From Bradyrhizobium sp. C9 (GTDB lineage Bacteria > Pseudomonadota > Alphaproteobacteria > Rhizobiales > Xanthobacteraceae), in assembly GCF_002532045.1 (NCBI RefSeq), contig NZ_NWTG01000005.1:372001-436000 (forward strand): a stretch of DNA of 64,000 bases, given 5' to 3'. Each line of letters opens with the position of its first letter. The first letter of the stretch is position 1. Below the pieces are notes generated by a model, which saw only the letters and a list, made by a program, of their open reading frames with translations, did no database searches and had not been told where the DNA came from. Shown piece by piece: positions 14,788 to 23,891 of the stretch. Both the position numbers and the translations under genes were made by a program.

Positions 14788-15819
14788 TCAATGGCCCTGC
14801 CGACGGGCAAGCCGTCGTCGTTGGCGCCTTTCGGCGAGCAGCGACAGCAGGCCACCGAGCGCCAATGCAGCGAGGAGCGTCAGCGCGAACAGCAGCGGAC
14901 CGTTGGGACCGGAGGGTACCATCACCGCTTCCGCTGGCAGTAGCGTTTGACCAGCAGCGAACCTGACCATGTCACGCGCCGGCGCGCTGTCCTGGTTGTC
15001 GAACGCCGGATTCTTCTCCGCGCCCTCCATTACCTCCTTCAGACGTTCGAGTTTGGCTTGAGCGCCGACATAGGTGGGATGACGCGGACCCAATACGGCC
15101 GAAAGCCCGGCCAATTCCCGCTCGGCCGCAGCATACGCCTCCGTCGCCTGTGCGCGCAGCCGCCCGCGCAGATATTCGGACGCAACCCAATTCGCCAGGT
15201 TGGCCGCGCGCTGCGGGTTCGACGTGGTCACCGCAATCGCGATCAAGTAAGACCGCGGATCGTTGGTCACGGTGATCTGCTTCATGAGGCGTGTGATCGC
15301 GAGTTCGCGCGGCGTTGGCGCGGGATGAGCCCCGAGATACGGCCAGACATGGGAGAGCGCTCGCTCCAGGCGGCCCGGGCGCGCGTAGTCGGGATCCTGG
15401 TCGAGCCGCAGCGCCGACACGACCGCGCTTGCGGTGCCGCGCGACCGGATGATGCGCGCCGAACTGTCAACGACGGCAGCCGCATCGACGGCCGCCGTCG
15501 ATTGCAGTCTCTCGCCGGCAACATTTTCGTTACGCACAAAATCGAGCTGAATGGTGGCTTCGCCGGTGTATCGCGATGCCATAAACATGAACGCGACCAG
15601 AAAGGCTGCCTGCGCAAGCACGACAGTTATCATGACGAGCTGCCGGTGCCTCCATACGACACCCAGCGCATCATGTACGACCTGCTCATAATGTATGCGG
15701 GGGGCGTTGATCGCGCCTGTCTCGACAAACATTTCCTGATCTCCCGAACGGGTGCGAGCTCCCGATCTTTGCGCGTGGCCAAGGCGGTTGGCCAGTAGCC
15801 GATGGCTCAGTGACGTCAT
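14788..15819 (-). CDS. Wzz-type polysaccharide co-polymerase / chain-length determinant
   Basis: A 343-residue protein with the two-helix architecture of polysaccharide co-polymerases: a membrane segment near 60-80 (LVMITVVLAQAAFLVAFMFM) and another near 310-330 (LLFALTLLAALALGGLLSLL), with a periplasmic helical domain between. There is no C-terminal tyrosine-kinase domain. These proteins set chain length with Wzy and the outer-membrane exporter. The ATG at 15819 overlaps the stop of the upstream fusion gene by four bases, favouring this start over the internal Met30. It is the last gene of the operon. Confidence 0.8.
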   Translation of the reverse strand: MTSLSHRLLANRLGHAQRSGARTRSGDQEMFVETGAINAPRIHYEQVVHDALGVVWRHRQLVMITVVLAQAAFLVAFMFMASRYTGEATIQLDFVRNENVAGERLQSTAAVDAAAVVDSSARIIRSRGTASAVVSALRLDQDPDYARPGRLERALSHVWPYLGAHPAPTPRELAITRLMKQITVTNDPRSYLIAIAVTTSNPQRAANLANWVASEYLRGRLRAQATEAYAAAERELAGLSAVLGPRHPTYVGAQAKLERLKEVMEGAEKNPAFDNQDSAPARDMVRFAAGQTLLPAEAVMVPSGPNGPLLFALTLLAALALGGLLSLLAERRQRRRLARRQGH

Positions 15820-18731
15820 CGTATGAAAATCCTGAAAGCGGCCCTGTTGAAAAGCGCACCGACCAGCGCGCGGGCCTGAAGGCGGTCGGCTACCCTGAGC
15901 AGATCCAGAAACAGGTGCTCGCCGTCGGATTGGCCGGCTGGTTCTATCCGGCCAGCGCTCCCGTCAGCCTTTCGGTCGACAAGAGCGCCGACGATATCGA
16001 GCAGACCCCGCTGATAAGAATAACGCGAGATCGTGCAGCCTAGCAGCCGCGCCTCTTGCTTGCAGCGGATTTGTGCCGGAGCAAAGCTGCGCGTAGCCGA
16101 CCGAAACATCGGCAGGTCGGCTTCGGTGTCGCCGATCGCAATGGTCTCGACGTCCGGTCCCAAGACCCGATCGCGCAGGGCCGTCAGGCCCGTCCCCTTG
16201 TTGACGTTCTTTGCCACTACGGCGGTATCGCTCGTGGTTTGGCGGAAGCAGAGCCGGTCGAGCTGGAGCGTCGCGATCAGATCACGCACGATCAGCGTTG
16301 GCAGCGGGACCGGAACGCCCTGACCGATGCTGAAGCGGCGCATCCGCGATAGCAGGCTCTGGGGTTTCTTCTCGATCATGTAGGCCCGGATGGAATATCT
16401 ATGGCGCTCGTCGAGAAAAACGCCAGGAAGTTGCCGCAGCGCTCTCCTGAGTTCATCGAGCTGAACCAGCGTGTCCTGATCGATCAGCGGCAATCCGTGC
16501 CCGGCAACGGCGTCCCACAAATAAGCGCCGTTCTCCGCCACGCCACCGGCCAGCCCGTACGCTTCACAATAGTCCTTGACCTCGTAGACCGACCTCGCCG
16601 TGTTGAGCGCGACCGAACAGTCATGCTTCGACAGCAGGGAAAGAGCCTCGATGCCGGCCGCCGTCGTGCTGGGATAACCGAAGATGCGCCGGTCCATGAC
16701 GCCGTCAATGTCGAGGAAGACAAGCGGCGAGTGCCAAGACAGCGCTCGCGACGGCCGACATCGCGCACCGCAGAACTGGGCGGTCTGTGCAGTCAAGAAA
16801 TCCCACGCGCCGAGGAAGCGCCGGTGCTGCTCCTGCTGCTGTTTGCCGCACTGCACGACACTGAAGAGGTTCTCCTGCGCCGTCTCCATTGCCCACACGC
16901 CGGCCAGCAGCTTGTTGATGAAGAGCCGGTCTGCAACCGATGCGTCGCCGGAATGCTCGACGTAACGGCGGACCAATCGCTCCTCCTCGTCGGGCGACAG
17001 CTCGAAGCTCAAGATGGCGTCCGCGAGGTCGTAAGCCGGATCGACGCTGTTCAGCAGGGTCTTGCCGAGGCCATGCCCAAAATAGCCCGTCTTCAACAAA
17101 CCCGTCCTGCCCACGATCCACTCGGCACCACCCATGTTGCCATCGATCAGCGTGGGACACGGGCAATGCAATCGATAAAGTTGCTGCTGGATCAATGACC
17201 GCATCGGTACATCGAGCACGAAATCGCCATATGCGCGGCCGAACGCCTCGGCCAGCAGCGTCCAACCGTTCTCGTGCACGGCCTTGCCTGCGACACGCGA
17301 CTTCGGCAGGGCCAGGAGACGAGTGCGCGCAGCAACGTAGCAGGCCACCCTGTCGATCCAGGAATCGCGATTCAATCCGATGTCCATGGCGGCCTGCTGC
17401 TGCGGCAGCCACTCGCTGTACAGGATGCCGTCACGCAGCCCAAGGACCGGCGCAACGAACTCGGACAGCCGCTGCGCGACAAGGAACGCCGGGTAACCGA
17501 GGTATCCCAGTCCAACGCTCTTCGCCACGAAGTGACGGACCTCGCGGTCGCCTTGCGCAGTCTGCAGCTGCACCTTGAATATCCGCCGCAGCGTCGCGCC
17601 TCGCTTGCCGCTCGCGCTGTGCTGCACACCACCGTCGAGCTCCTCCGCCCGCCAGCTATCGAGCACCTGAACATCGGAGAACCCGCGCGGCGCAAGATAT
17701 TCGGCCAATCTTTCCGCGACCATCCGGGGATCCAGTAGCTGCTGCTTTCGCCAGCGCTCCGGCTCGAGCGTGATCACCAGGCCGTCAGGCAACGCCGCAG
17801 CCCAGCCGGGCGTTGCCGGATGTGTCGGCACCAGCACCTTTATCTTGGAAAGGTCGAAGCCTGCCTGACGCGCGATATCGACGGCAAGAACGATCGTGCC
17901 TCCCGAATTGGGCGGATCGTCCACAATTACCAGCGTGAAGCCCTTCCGGGCGTGCTCCGACAGCTGCCTGCGCTCCCAATCGCTCGGGCCCTTCTTCGGA
18001 TGCACCGTAAGGGCAGCGACCCGGCCGTAACCTTCGGCCTTGAAGAAGGAGCACAACAGAGTGGAAAAGTAGGTACCAGCCGTTCGTAGCCCCAGGACGA
18101 GAACCGGATGCGACCTGTCGGCAACGCCCCGCATGAACCGTCGCCCCAGTTCGAACACGTCGACAGGTGTGAGGTCGAGCCGGTTGAACGCGGACGGTAT
18201 GCCGAGGCGAACGTCGAGCAGTCCGGACGGCAGCTGCCGGCGCAACAACGCTGACAGCTTCCCGGTGACCTCCGCGAACGGCGCCGCCTCGCCTTCCGAT
18301 CGCATCAGACCGGCAAGGAGTACCTCGAGCCCGTTCTGCCATTCCTCCTTCCAGCGGCGAAGCTGGGTCCTGTGCCGTTGCGGCCACTTCTGCGCGACTT
18401 TGTCGGAGGTCGATAACGCGAAACGCCCGAGCCGGCCTTTTGCCAACTGCGAGGGTACGCGCAGCGTGTGTCCGCGCAGATATTCCTCGACGCCATTCAA
18501 CAGCGAGGATGAAAGTAGATATATGTTTGTGGCAACTTCCCTCGCCTGCCATCCCGGCTCGACATAACCGAGCCGATCAAGCTCCGCGGCAAGACGCTCG
18601 CTCACTTCGCCGACCGTCAGATGAGGATCGAGGCACCAATCATAGGCGGAATAGAACTCGGTCTCGGCCAGCAACGGGTCCAGCGCCACCGCCGATCGCT
18701 CGATTATCGCCTGCCGCTCCAGCACCAACAT
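15816..18731 (-). CDS. Fusion protein: phosphoribosyltransferase-like + kinase-like + HAD phosphatase
   Basis: A 971-residue protein of unusual design. Residues about 205-310 look like a type I phosphoribosyltransferase: VLVLGLRTAGTYFSTLL and the PRPP-loop-like VIVDDPPNSGGT (268-279). About 385-600 resembles an aminoglycoside/choline-kinase fold: FVAKSVGLGY with a possible ATP Lys (about 404), a degenerate catalytic loop LIDGNMGG, and DPAYDLADAIL (about 564-574). About 668-930 is a Cof-like HAD domain: FLDIDGVMD (nucleophile Asp674), NTARS, NVNKGTGL and IAIGDTEADLPMF. The N-terminal 200 residues are helical and unassigned. I chose the ATG at 18731, 29 bp after the upstream stop; an in-frame ATG at 18827 would overlap that gene by 68 bp. 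The role in polysaccharide synthesis is unknown. Confidence 0.7.
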   Translation of the reverse strand: MLVLERQAIIERSAVALDPLLAETEFYSAYDWCLDPHLTVGEVSERLAAELDRLGYVEPGWQAREVATNIYLLSSSLLNGVEEYLRGHTLRVPSQLAKGRLGRFALSTSDKVAQKWPQRHRTQLRRWKEEWQNGLEVLLAGLMRSEGEAAPFAEVTGKLSALLRRQLPSGLLDVRLGIPSAFNRLDLTPVDVFELGRRFMRGVADRSHPVLVLGLRTAGTYFSTLLCSFFKAEGYGRVAALTVHPKKGPSDWERRQLSEHARKGFTLVIVDDPPNSGGTIVLAVDIARQAGFDLSKIKVLVPTHPATPGWAAALPDGLVITLEPERWRKQQLLDPRMVAERLAEYLAPRGFSDVQVLDSWRAEELDGGVQHSASGKRGATLRRIFKVQLQTAQGDREVRHFVAKSVGLGYLGYPAFLVAQRLSEFVAPVLGLRDGILYSEWLPQQQAAMDIGLNRDSWIDRVACYVAARTRLLALPKSRVAGKAVHENGWTLLAEAFGRAYGDFVLDVPMRSLIQQQLYRLHCPCPTLIDGNMGGAEWIVGRTGLLKTGYFGHGLGKTLLNSVDPAYDLADAILSFELSPDEEERLVRRYVEHSGDASVADRLFINKLLAGVWAMETAQENLFSVVQCGKQQQEQHRRFLGAWDFLTAQTAQFCGARCRPSRALSWHSPLVFLDIDGVMDRRIFGYPSTTAAGIEALSLLSKHDCSVALNTARSVYEVKDYCEAYGLAGGVAENGAYLWDAVAGHGLPLIDQDTLVQLDELRRALRQLPGVFLDERHRYSIRAYMIEKKPQSLLSRMRRFSIGQGVPVPLPTLIVRDLIATLQLDRLCFRQTTSDTAVVAKNVNKGTGLTALRDRVLGPDVETIAIGDTEADLPMFRSATRSFAPAQIRCKQEARLLGCTISRYSYQRGLLDIVGALVDRKADGSAGRIEPAGQSDGEHLFLDLLRVADRLQARALVGALFNRAAFRIFIR

Positions 18732-18759
18732 CGCTATTTCGGCTCCGGTTCCTGACTGG

Positions 18760-19962
18760 TTACGCTGCCGAACCCGCCTCGATTTCGGACAAATCATGTC
18801 GGGCATATTGATCGATCGCGCGTGCATAGACCGCCATCAGCGCCTGGTAGTTGGCTTCGGCGGTGAAATACCGGTCAAACGTCTCCCGCGCAGCGCGGCG
18901 CATCTCCGTCAGTGCGGATACCTCCGACCAGAGGGAGCGTACACATGCCGCGAGATCGTCTGCATCGCCTGCTGCAAAGCACGCGCCGTTGCGCCCATCG
19001 ACAATGTCGGCCATCGCGCCATGCCGGGGAACGATAACGGGCGTGCCCTTGGCGAACGCTTCGATCACGACACGAGGAAGAGCTCCCTCGTAGCATTGCG
19101 ACGGCAGGATCAATACCGACGCGGCGCCGATCAGCTCGTAGACGTCGTCGTGGGGCACGCCGTGCAACCATTCGATCGCCGCGTTACGGGCGGCCGCCTC
19201 GCGAACCAGCCCGTCGAGCGGGCCGTCGCCCACGATCTTCAGCGGCATTTCGAGTCCCCGCCAGGCCTCGAGAAGCGCCTGAATGCCTTTTTCCTCGGAA
19301 AGCCGGCCGACATAGACAGCATAGCCGCCGTCGCCGACGCCGACGCGCGGCTCGGGATAGAGGAAGTTGGGCTTCACCACGATCTTGTCCGCGGGAAGCC
19401 CCCCTTCGATGAACTTCCGGCGGCTGAATCCGCTCAGGGCGACATACGCATCGACGGCGTGCTGCCAGGTCCCCAGCAGACGATGGGTCGCAAGCATCGC
19501 CGCGACGGTCGCGCTCGCCGCCGTGCTATGTCGGTAGCAATTGTGCGCAACGCCACGCCAGAGCGTCGCCTTGCCGAGGCAATCCTCACAAGGCTTGCCA
19601 TCGCGAAACAGCAGCGCATTGACGCAAACAAGACGGAAGTTGTGCAGCGTCTGCACCACGGGAACGCGCTCGGCATGCGCGGCGTAATAGGCGGCCGGAG
19701 ACATCAGTGGAAACGTGTTGTGGAAGTGAACGACCTGCGGTCGATGCAGACGGATCAATCGCCGCAGTTCGGCAATGGTCTGCCGGCTCCAGATCGTGCG
19801 GCCCGCGAGCTGCAGACGCCCCATGTCGTCGATCGTGTCGTTGGAGAGGCAATACTGCGTCACCTCGTGGCCGTGCGCCCTGAGCAGCGAAACCTCGGCC
19901 GCGACGCATTGGTCCTCGCCGCCGGCGAGCTTGTAGAAATTGTGCGCCACGAGAATGTTCAT
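18760..19962 (-). CDS. GT4 family glycosyltransferase
   Basis: A 400-residue GT-B glycosyltransferase beginning MNILVAHNFYKLAGGEDQCV. The acceptor half has VVHFHNTFPLMSP and VPVVQTLHNFR; the donor half has YVGRLSEEKGIQALLEAW and the nucleotide-sugar E-X7-E motif in EGALPRVVIEAFAKGTPVI. CEDCLG plus nearby Cys residues form a small extra Cys motif seen in some GT4 members. The ATG at 19962 overlaps the deacetylase stop (ATGA). It adds one sugar to the lipid-linked repeat unit at the cytoplasmic face. Donor and acceptor cannot be read from sequence. Confidence 0.87.
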   Translation of the reverse strand: MNILVAHNFYKLAGGEDQCVAAEVSLLRAHGHEVTQYCLSNDTIDDMGRLQLAGRTIWSRQTIAELRRLIRLHRPQVVHFHNTFPLMSPAAYYAAHAERVPVVQTLHNFRLVCVNALLFRDGKPCEDCLGKATLWRGVAHNCYRHSTAASATVAAMLATHRLLGTWQHAVDAYVALSGFSRRKFIEGGLPADKIVVKPNFLYPEPRVGVGDGGYAVYVGRLSEEKGIQALLEAWRGLEMPLKIVGDGPLDGLVREAAARNAAIEWLHGVPHDDVYELIGAASVLILPSQCYEGALPRVVIEAFAKGTPVIVPRHGAMADIVDGRNGACFAAGDADDLAACVRSLWSEVSALTEMRRAARETFDRYFTAEANYQALMAVYARAIDQYARHDLSEIEAGSAA

Positions 19963-20762
19963 CGACGTCCTCCTGCAGCTGCAGCTTCCGCGGCGGCCAC
20001 CGCCTGGTCGGACGCGGCGGCGGGCGGCATCGGCAAGCGGCAGAGCTGTCCATTGCTGACCGCTGGCGCCTGCCGGGTGAACTGCCCCATGAGGCGCAGC
20101 ACACCTTCCAGCCGCTGCCATTGGTCGAACTCCTCCAACTCCCAGGAATGTCCCCAGAGATGGAAGACGCCGCCGCGCGCGACGACCTGAGACAGCAGCG
20201 ATTCCGCGAGCGCGGGCCATTCTGCGGCGCGGCCGTGACGGATGTAGCGCCAAAGGTTGCCCAAGGCCATCCGCTTGATCGCGTTCCTCGCCAGACCGGA
20301 ACGGCGGTGCGGAAACGCCTGGACGGTCGTCGGTATGTGCAACAGGCCGGCTAACGGTCGCGGAAAGCCGAGCGCAAGCAGCTCGACGGTGCGCAGGCCG
20401 ATATATCCCGCTCGCTGGACCATGCGCACATGCTCTTTGCGGTAGCGGCCGATCGGCGGGCAGAAGCACTCGCAGCGAACACCCGTGCTGTCCTCGATCC
20501 AGGCCTTGGAATCGGCGATCTCCTGCGCGGCCGTTTCCGTCGTCACGGACGTCAAATCGACATGATGGAGCGTGTGCGCGCCGATCTCGAAGCCCTTGCC
20601 CAGCGCGCGCAGCTGCATGGCGGACATGGTCTGTCGTTCGATCGTCGTCGCGGGTACGTAGAAGGTACCCTCCAGTCCGTACTTCGAGAGCAATGCGGCC
20701 ACGCGATGATCCAGGGGATGACCATCATCCCAACTGGTCGTGATGTAGGCCGGTAACGTCAT
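19959..20762 (-). CDS. Polysaccharide deacetylase (carbohydrate esterase 4 / NodB homology)
   Basis: A 267-residue CE4 protein. TSWDDGHPLD holds the catalytic and metal-binding Asp pair (about 11-12) and GAHTLHHVDL the His-X3-His-like metal ligands (about 62-67). FCPPIGRY and VFHLWGHSWEL supply the later motifs. There is no signal peptide, so it probably acts in the cytoplasm on a lipid-linked or soluble sugar intermediate. An Ala-rich low-complexity tail ends the protein. It overlaps genes on both sides by four bases, so it is firmly embedded in the operon. Confidence 0.85.
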   Translation of the reverse strand: MTLPAYITTSWDDGHPLDHRVAALLSKYGLEGTFYVPATTIERQTMSAMQLRALGKGFEIGAHTLHHVDLTSVTTETAAQEIADSKAWIEDSTGVRCECFCPPIGRYRKEHVRMVQRAGYIGLRTVELLALGFPRPLAGLLHIPTTVQAFPHRRSGLARNAIKRMALGNLWRYIRHGRAAEWPALAESLLSQVVARGGVFHLWGHSWELEEFDQWQRLEGVLRLMGQFTRQAPAVSNGQLCRLPMPPAAASDQAVAAAEAAAAGGRR

Positions 20763-23044
20763 GACCCGCCTCCCACCACACTCAAGCGATGACCCATCCG
20801 GACGTCCGCCTGAGCGGCGGCGAGCATCCGATCAATGCGGGGCATCGCGATGCTACGCTGAATCAAGCGGAAAAGCCCTCGCGGCGACCATCGCAGGTCG
20901 AGCAACTTGAGCTCTGCTCGCGCAAAGGCGCGGATTTCCGCGATCAGCTCCGGCTCCTGCTCCGGTGCTTCCATCATGGTCAGGAAGGCCGACAACACGC
21001 TTTCCACAAACGTCCGCTTGCTCAGGGCCACGCGCCGATCGATGGTACGAATATCGGTCGCCACATCGCAAAGCAGGCCGGCCAGGTCATAGGCCGCCGG
21101 GTAGCGTTGGTTGAATACGACACCGACGCAAGCCGGCTTGTCGGCATCGACGAGGGTGAGAACGCGTCGTGCGGGATCGTAAAGGATGTTCTGAAGGCAG
21201 AGATCGCCGTGCGAACTGCCCGTGGCCCAGTGCGGCCGCAACACGGTGACAAGAACCCGGGCCATGGCCGCCAGCACTTCCGGAGGCTGATCGCTATGGG
21301 CGGCAAGGGACTTGTTGAGGTCCGTGCCGGCGGCCATCGTCATCACCAGGGCCGGCGGCGCTTCGGAGACATGAAGCGGCAATGGCGCGCGCAACGTCCA
21401 GTCATGAACCGTCCTGCCGTCGACCGAGCCGTGCAGCCGCACCTGGGCATCGAACTGCCGTCTTGCCGTTTCGACCGCGGCCGGCTCGTCGGGATAGAGC
21501 TTGACCGCCAGATCGCGATATCCTTGCCAGACCGCATCGTCCCCGCCTGTACGGATGCCGTAGATCCGGCCCTGGAATCCTTCTCCGATCTGCCTGATGT
21601 CCCAATCGACAGCCGGATTCGGTTGCGCGAGTTGCTGCAGGACCTGCACGATAGGAGCGCGAACGTGATCCGCAGGACCGGGCCGGGCTGCGACCGTCAG
21701 GAATGCGACCCAGCGGGCCACCGATCCCGCAACGCTCCCGGCCAATATCCCGTAAGCAGCTCCGAGCAATCCCCATTCGGCGGTAAACGCCCAGACCGCC
21801 GTCGCCGTGACGAAGGCTCCGACCGACGTCGCCACCACGACCGCCCGTGGCCGTTCCATGCTTGCCATTGCGTTCGAGGCCGACGCCCCGGCGGCAGTCG
21901 CAAGCACGGCCAGCGCCAGGATCGTCACGACGTCGCCCCGCCCGTCGTATCCGTGATCGTGGTAGACCAGCCTCATCAAGAAGTCGCCGCTGAAAAGAAT
22001 CACGACCCAGAAGAGCGACATGACACCGACGAGCAGCAGCGCGTCACGCGACGCTTGACGGCGCAGCCTCTCGACTCCCCCCTCCTTGAAAGCAAGGACC
22101 GAGCGCGGCGTCAGCGTGTTGCGAAATGCGCTCAACAATGGGTTGGCCACAGACGCGATGCTGTTGCAGGCTGCGAAAACGCCGGTTTCCGCCAAACTGA
22201 CCAACAGCGGCAGCACCCAGTAGCTGACATAGCTCTGGATCGTGACCGTGATCTGTCCGGCACACAGCCATTTGCCAAGTCGCCAGCTCTCCGCGGTCGC
22301 CTGCCGCACGCGGCCCGTCGGAATCGAGAAATTCCGTCGTGCCAGGTAGAGCCAGACGAGGCTCGTCAACGCGCAGCCACCCGCCAGTGCGAGGGAGGCA
22401 TTGACAGCGGACATCCTGTCGGTCCATCCGAGCCAAGCCAGCACAGGCAGTTGCACCGCTGCCACGCCGGCATCCAGGATCAGGGCATTCGCCACATTCA
22501 AATGTGCAAATGCGTACGTTCGGTTGAACTCCCGCTGCAATGCGAACGGGACGGTCAGCACCAACGTGCAGACCAGCCAGGTCAAATCGTTCGTGGCCCA
22601 TAGCGCGATCATCGCGACGGCCACGATGGCCAGCACGACAATGGCGATCACGGACAACCACACATTGTGCAGCAGCGCGAGCCCGACATGCTGCGCGGGG
22701 GTTCGCGACGAGCGGTGCCGCTGAATCGTGTACGGCATCAGGATGAGGGCGTCCTGCAACGCGAGCACAAATCCCAACACGGACAGACCAATGGCGTAGA
22801 TGCCGAGTTGGCTGGGCTGGGTGAAACGACCGACCAGCACCGTCGACAGAAGGCTGGTGCCGCTCACGACCGCCTGGTCCGCCAACGCCAGGGCGTGCGT
22901 ACCGAAGATGATGCGCGTGATCGCCGCCCACGCTGTGGCGCTCCGGCTTGCGGGTTCCTGCAGAACGTGGCGCTCCGGATGCGGGAGCGCATTGCGGTCC
23001 ACACCAAGCACCAAGGGGCGGTCTTTCACTCCGATTTTCCGCAT
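20759..23044 (-). CDS. Wzx-like flippase fused to an APH/LPS-kinase-like domain
   Basis: A 761-residue protein. Residues about 35-470 form a MOP-superfamily polysaccharide flippase with about 12-14 hydrophobic helices. About 490-730 is a soluble kinase-like domain: IRQIGEGFQGRIYGI (glycine-rich strand), LAVKLYPDE (Lys near 511), SHGDLCLQNILYD (catalytic H-G-D-X4-N near 609) and LVDADKPAC (metal site). This is the aminoglycoside/lipopolysaccharide kinase fold, with more conserved catalytic motifs than the other kinase-like fusion in the operon. I use the ATG at 23044, which has AAGG upstream and starts 14 bp after the WecG stop; longer starts overlap that gene. It likely exports a lipid-linked glycan and may phosphorylate a sugar or lipid head group. 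Confidence 0.78.
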   Translation of the reverse strand: MRKIGVKDRPLVLGVDRNALPHPERHVLQEPASRSATAWAAITRIIFGTHALALADQAVVSGTSLLSTVLVGRFTQPSQLGIYAIGLSVLGFVLALQDALILMPYTIQRHRSSRTPAQHVGLALLHNVWLSVIAIVVLAIVAVAMIALWATNDLTWLVCTLVLTVPFALQREFNRTYAFAHLNVANALILDAGVAAVQLPVLAWLGWTDRMSAVNASLALAGGCALTSLVWLYLARRNFSIPTGRVRQATAESWRLGKWLCAGQITVTIQSYVSYWVLPLLVSLAETGVFAACNSIASVANPLLSAFRNTLTPRSVLAFKEGGVERLRRQASRDALLLVGVMSLFWVVILFSGDFLMRLVYHDHGYDGRGDVVTILALAVLATAAGASASNAMASMERPRAVVVATSVGAFVTATAVWAFTAEWGLLGAAYGILAGSVAGSVARWVAFLTVAARPGPADHVRAPIVQVLQQLAQPNPAVDWDIRQIGEGFQGRIYGIRTGGDDAVWQGYRDLAVKLYPDEPAAVETARRQFDAQVRLHGSVDGRTVHDWTLRAPLPLHVSEAPPALVMTMAAGTDLNKSLAAHSDQPPEVLAAMARVLVTVLRPHWATGSSHGDLCLQNILYDPARRVLTLVDADKPACVGVVFNQRYPAAYDLAGLLCDVATDIRTIDRRVALSKRTFVESVLSAFLTMMEAPEQEPELIAEIRAFARAELKLLDLRWSPRGLFRLIQRSIAMPRIDRMLAAAQADVRMGHRLSVVGGGS

Positions 23045-23057
23045 TCCAACCTTCGAC

Positions 23058-23891
23058 TCACCCGGCCTCACGGGACGGCATCGCGCCGGCCGACTTTCGA
23101 CCTTGCATGGCGCGTCGCAATAGCTCACCCGCCGCAAGGCAGGAGAATCCCGGGACGATGTAGGCGTAGCGTCGCCACAGACGCTTCGGCTCGGAGCACA
23201 ACCGGAACAGCCATTCGAGGCCATGACGCTGCATCCACAGCGGCGCCTGACGCTTGGTTCCCGCGAGGAAGTCGAATGCCGCGCCGACGCCGATCATCAC
23301 CGGCGCGTCGATCTGCCCGCGATGCGCTGCCATCCACCGCTCCTGCTTCGGCGTGCTCAGGCCGACCCAGACGATGTCCGGCCGCGCGGCATTGATCATG
23401 TCGACGATCGCGCGGTCTTCCTCCGGCGTCAGTGCGCGAAACGGCGGCGAGAAGGTGCCCACCACCTGCAGTCCGGAGGCGGAGCGAACCAGGGTTTCCT
23501 TGAGCTTCTCGGCAAGGCCGACATCCCCGCCATAGTAGAATTGCCGATAACCTCGCGTTGCGGAAACTGCCGTCATCGCTCGCATCAGGTCCGGTCCATA
23601 GACCCGTCGCGTGCGCTTTTTGCCGACAAGACGCAGGAAATACACGAGCGGCATCCCGTCCGGGGTCACCATGCCGGCCTCATCGTGGATCTTGCGCAGC
23701 GACGGATCGCTCCGGCATTCCATCACGCCGTGCACCCCCGTGACACAGACATATTCGCGGCGCCGCTCTTCGATCCAGCGCTCGAGCGTTGCAACTGCGT
23801 CGTCCATGGTAATGGCGCTCACGCTGACACCGAGCACGTCGCCACGATCAAGCGCTGGGTCGGCCCTGGGAATCACTGCGGCATCTTCCAC
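23058..23891 (-). CDS. WecG/TagA/CpsF family glycosyltransferase (GT26)
   Basis: A 277-residue GT26 enzyme. Diagnostic stretches are [62 protein letters not shown] and [20 protein letters not shown]. The family transfers ManNAcA, ManNAc or glucose to a polyprenyl-diphosphate sugar, usually as the second step after priming. The GTG at 23891 overlaps the end of the decarboxylase-like gene by 19 bp, so coupling is likely. A C-terminal hydrophobic and basic tail may attach it to the membrane. Confidence 0.88.
   Translation of the reverse strand: MEDAAVIPRADPALDRGDVLGVSVSAITMDDAVATLERWIEERRREYVCVTGVHGVMECRSDPSLRKIHDEAGMVTPDGMPLVYFLRLVGKKRTRRVYGPDLMRAMTAVSATRGYRQFYYGGDVGLAEKLKETLVRSASGLQVVGTFSPPFRALTPEEDRAIVDMINAARPDIVWVGLSTPKQERWMAAHRGQIDAPVMIGVGAAFDFLAGTKRQAPLWMQRHGLEWLFRLCSEPKRLWRRYAYIVPGFSCLAAGELLRRAMQGRKSAGAMPSREAG

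Noticed and set aside
20789..22603. A 604-codon plus-strand open frame
   Set aside because: Antisense to the flippase-kinase gene, whose kinase motifs and membrane helices are convincing.
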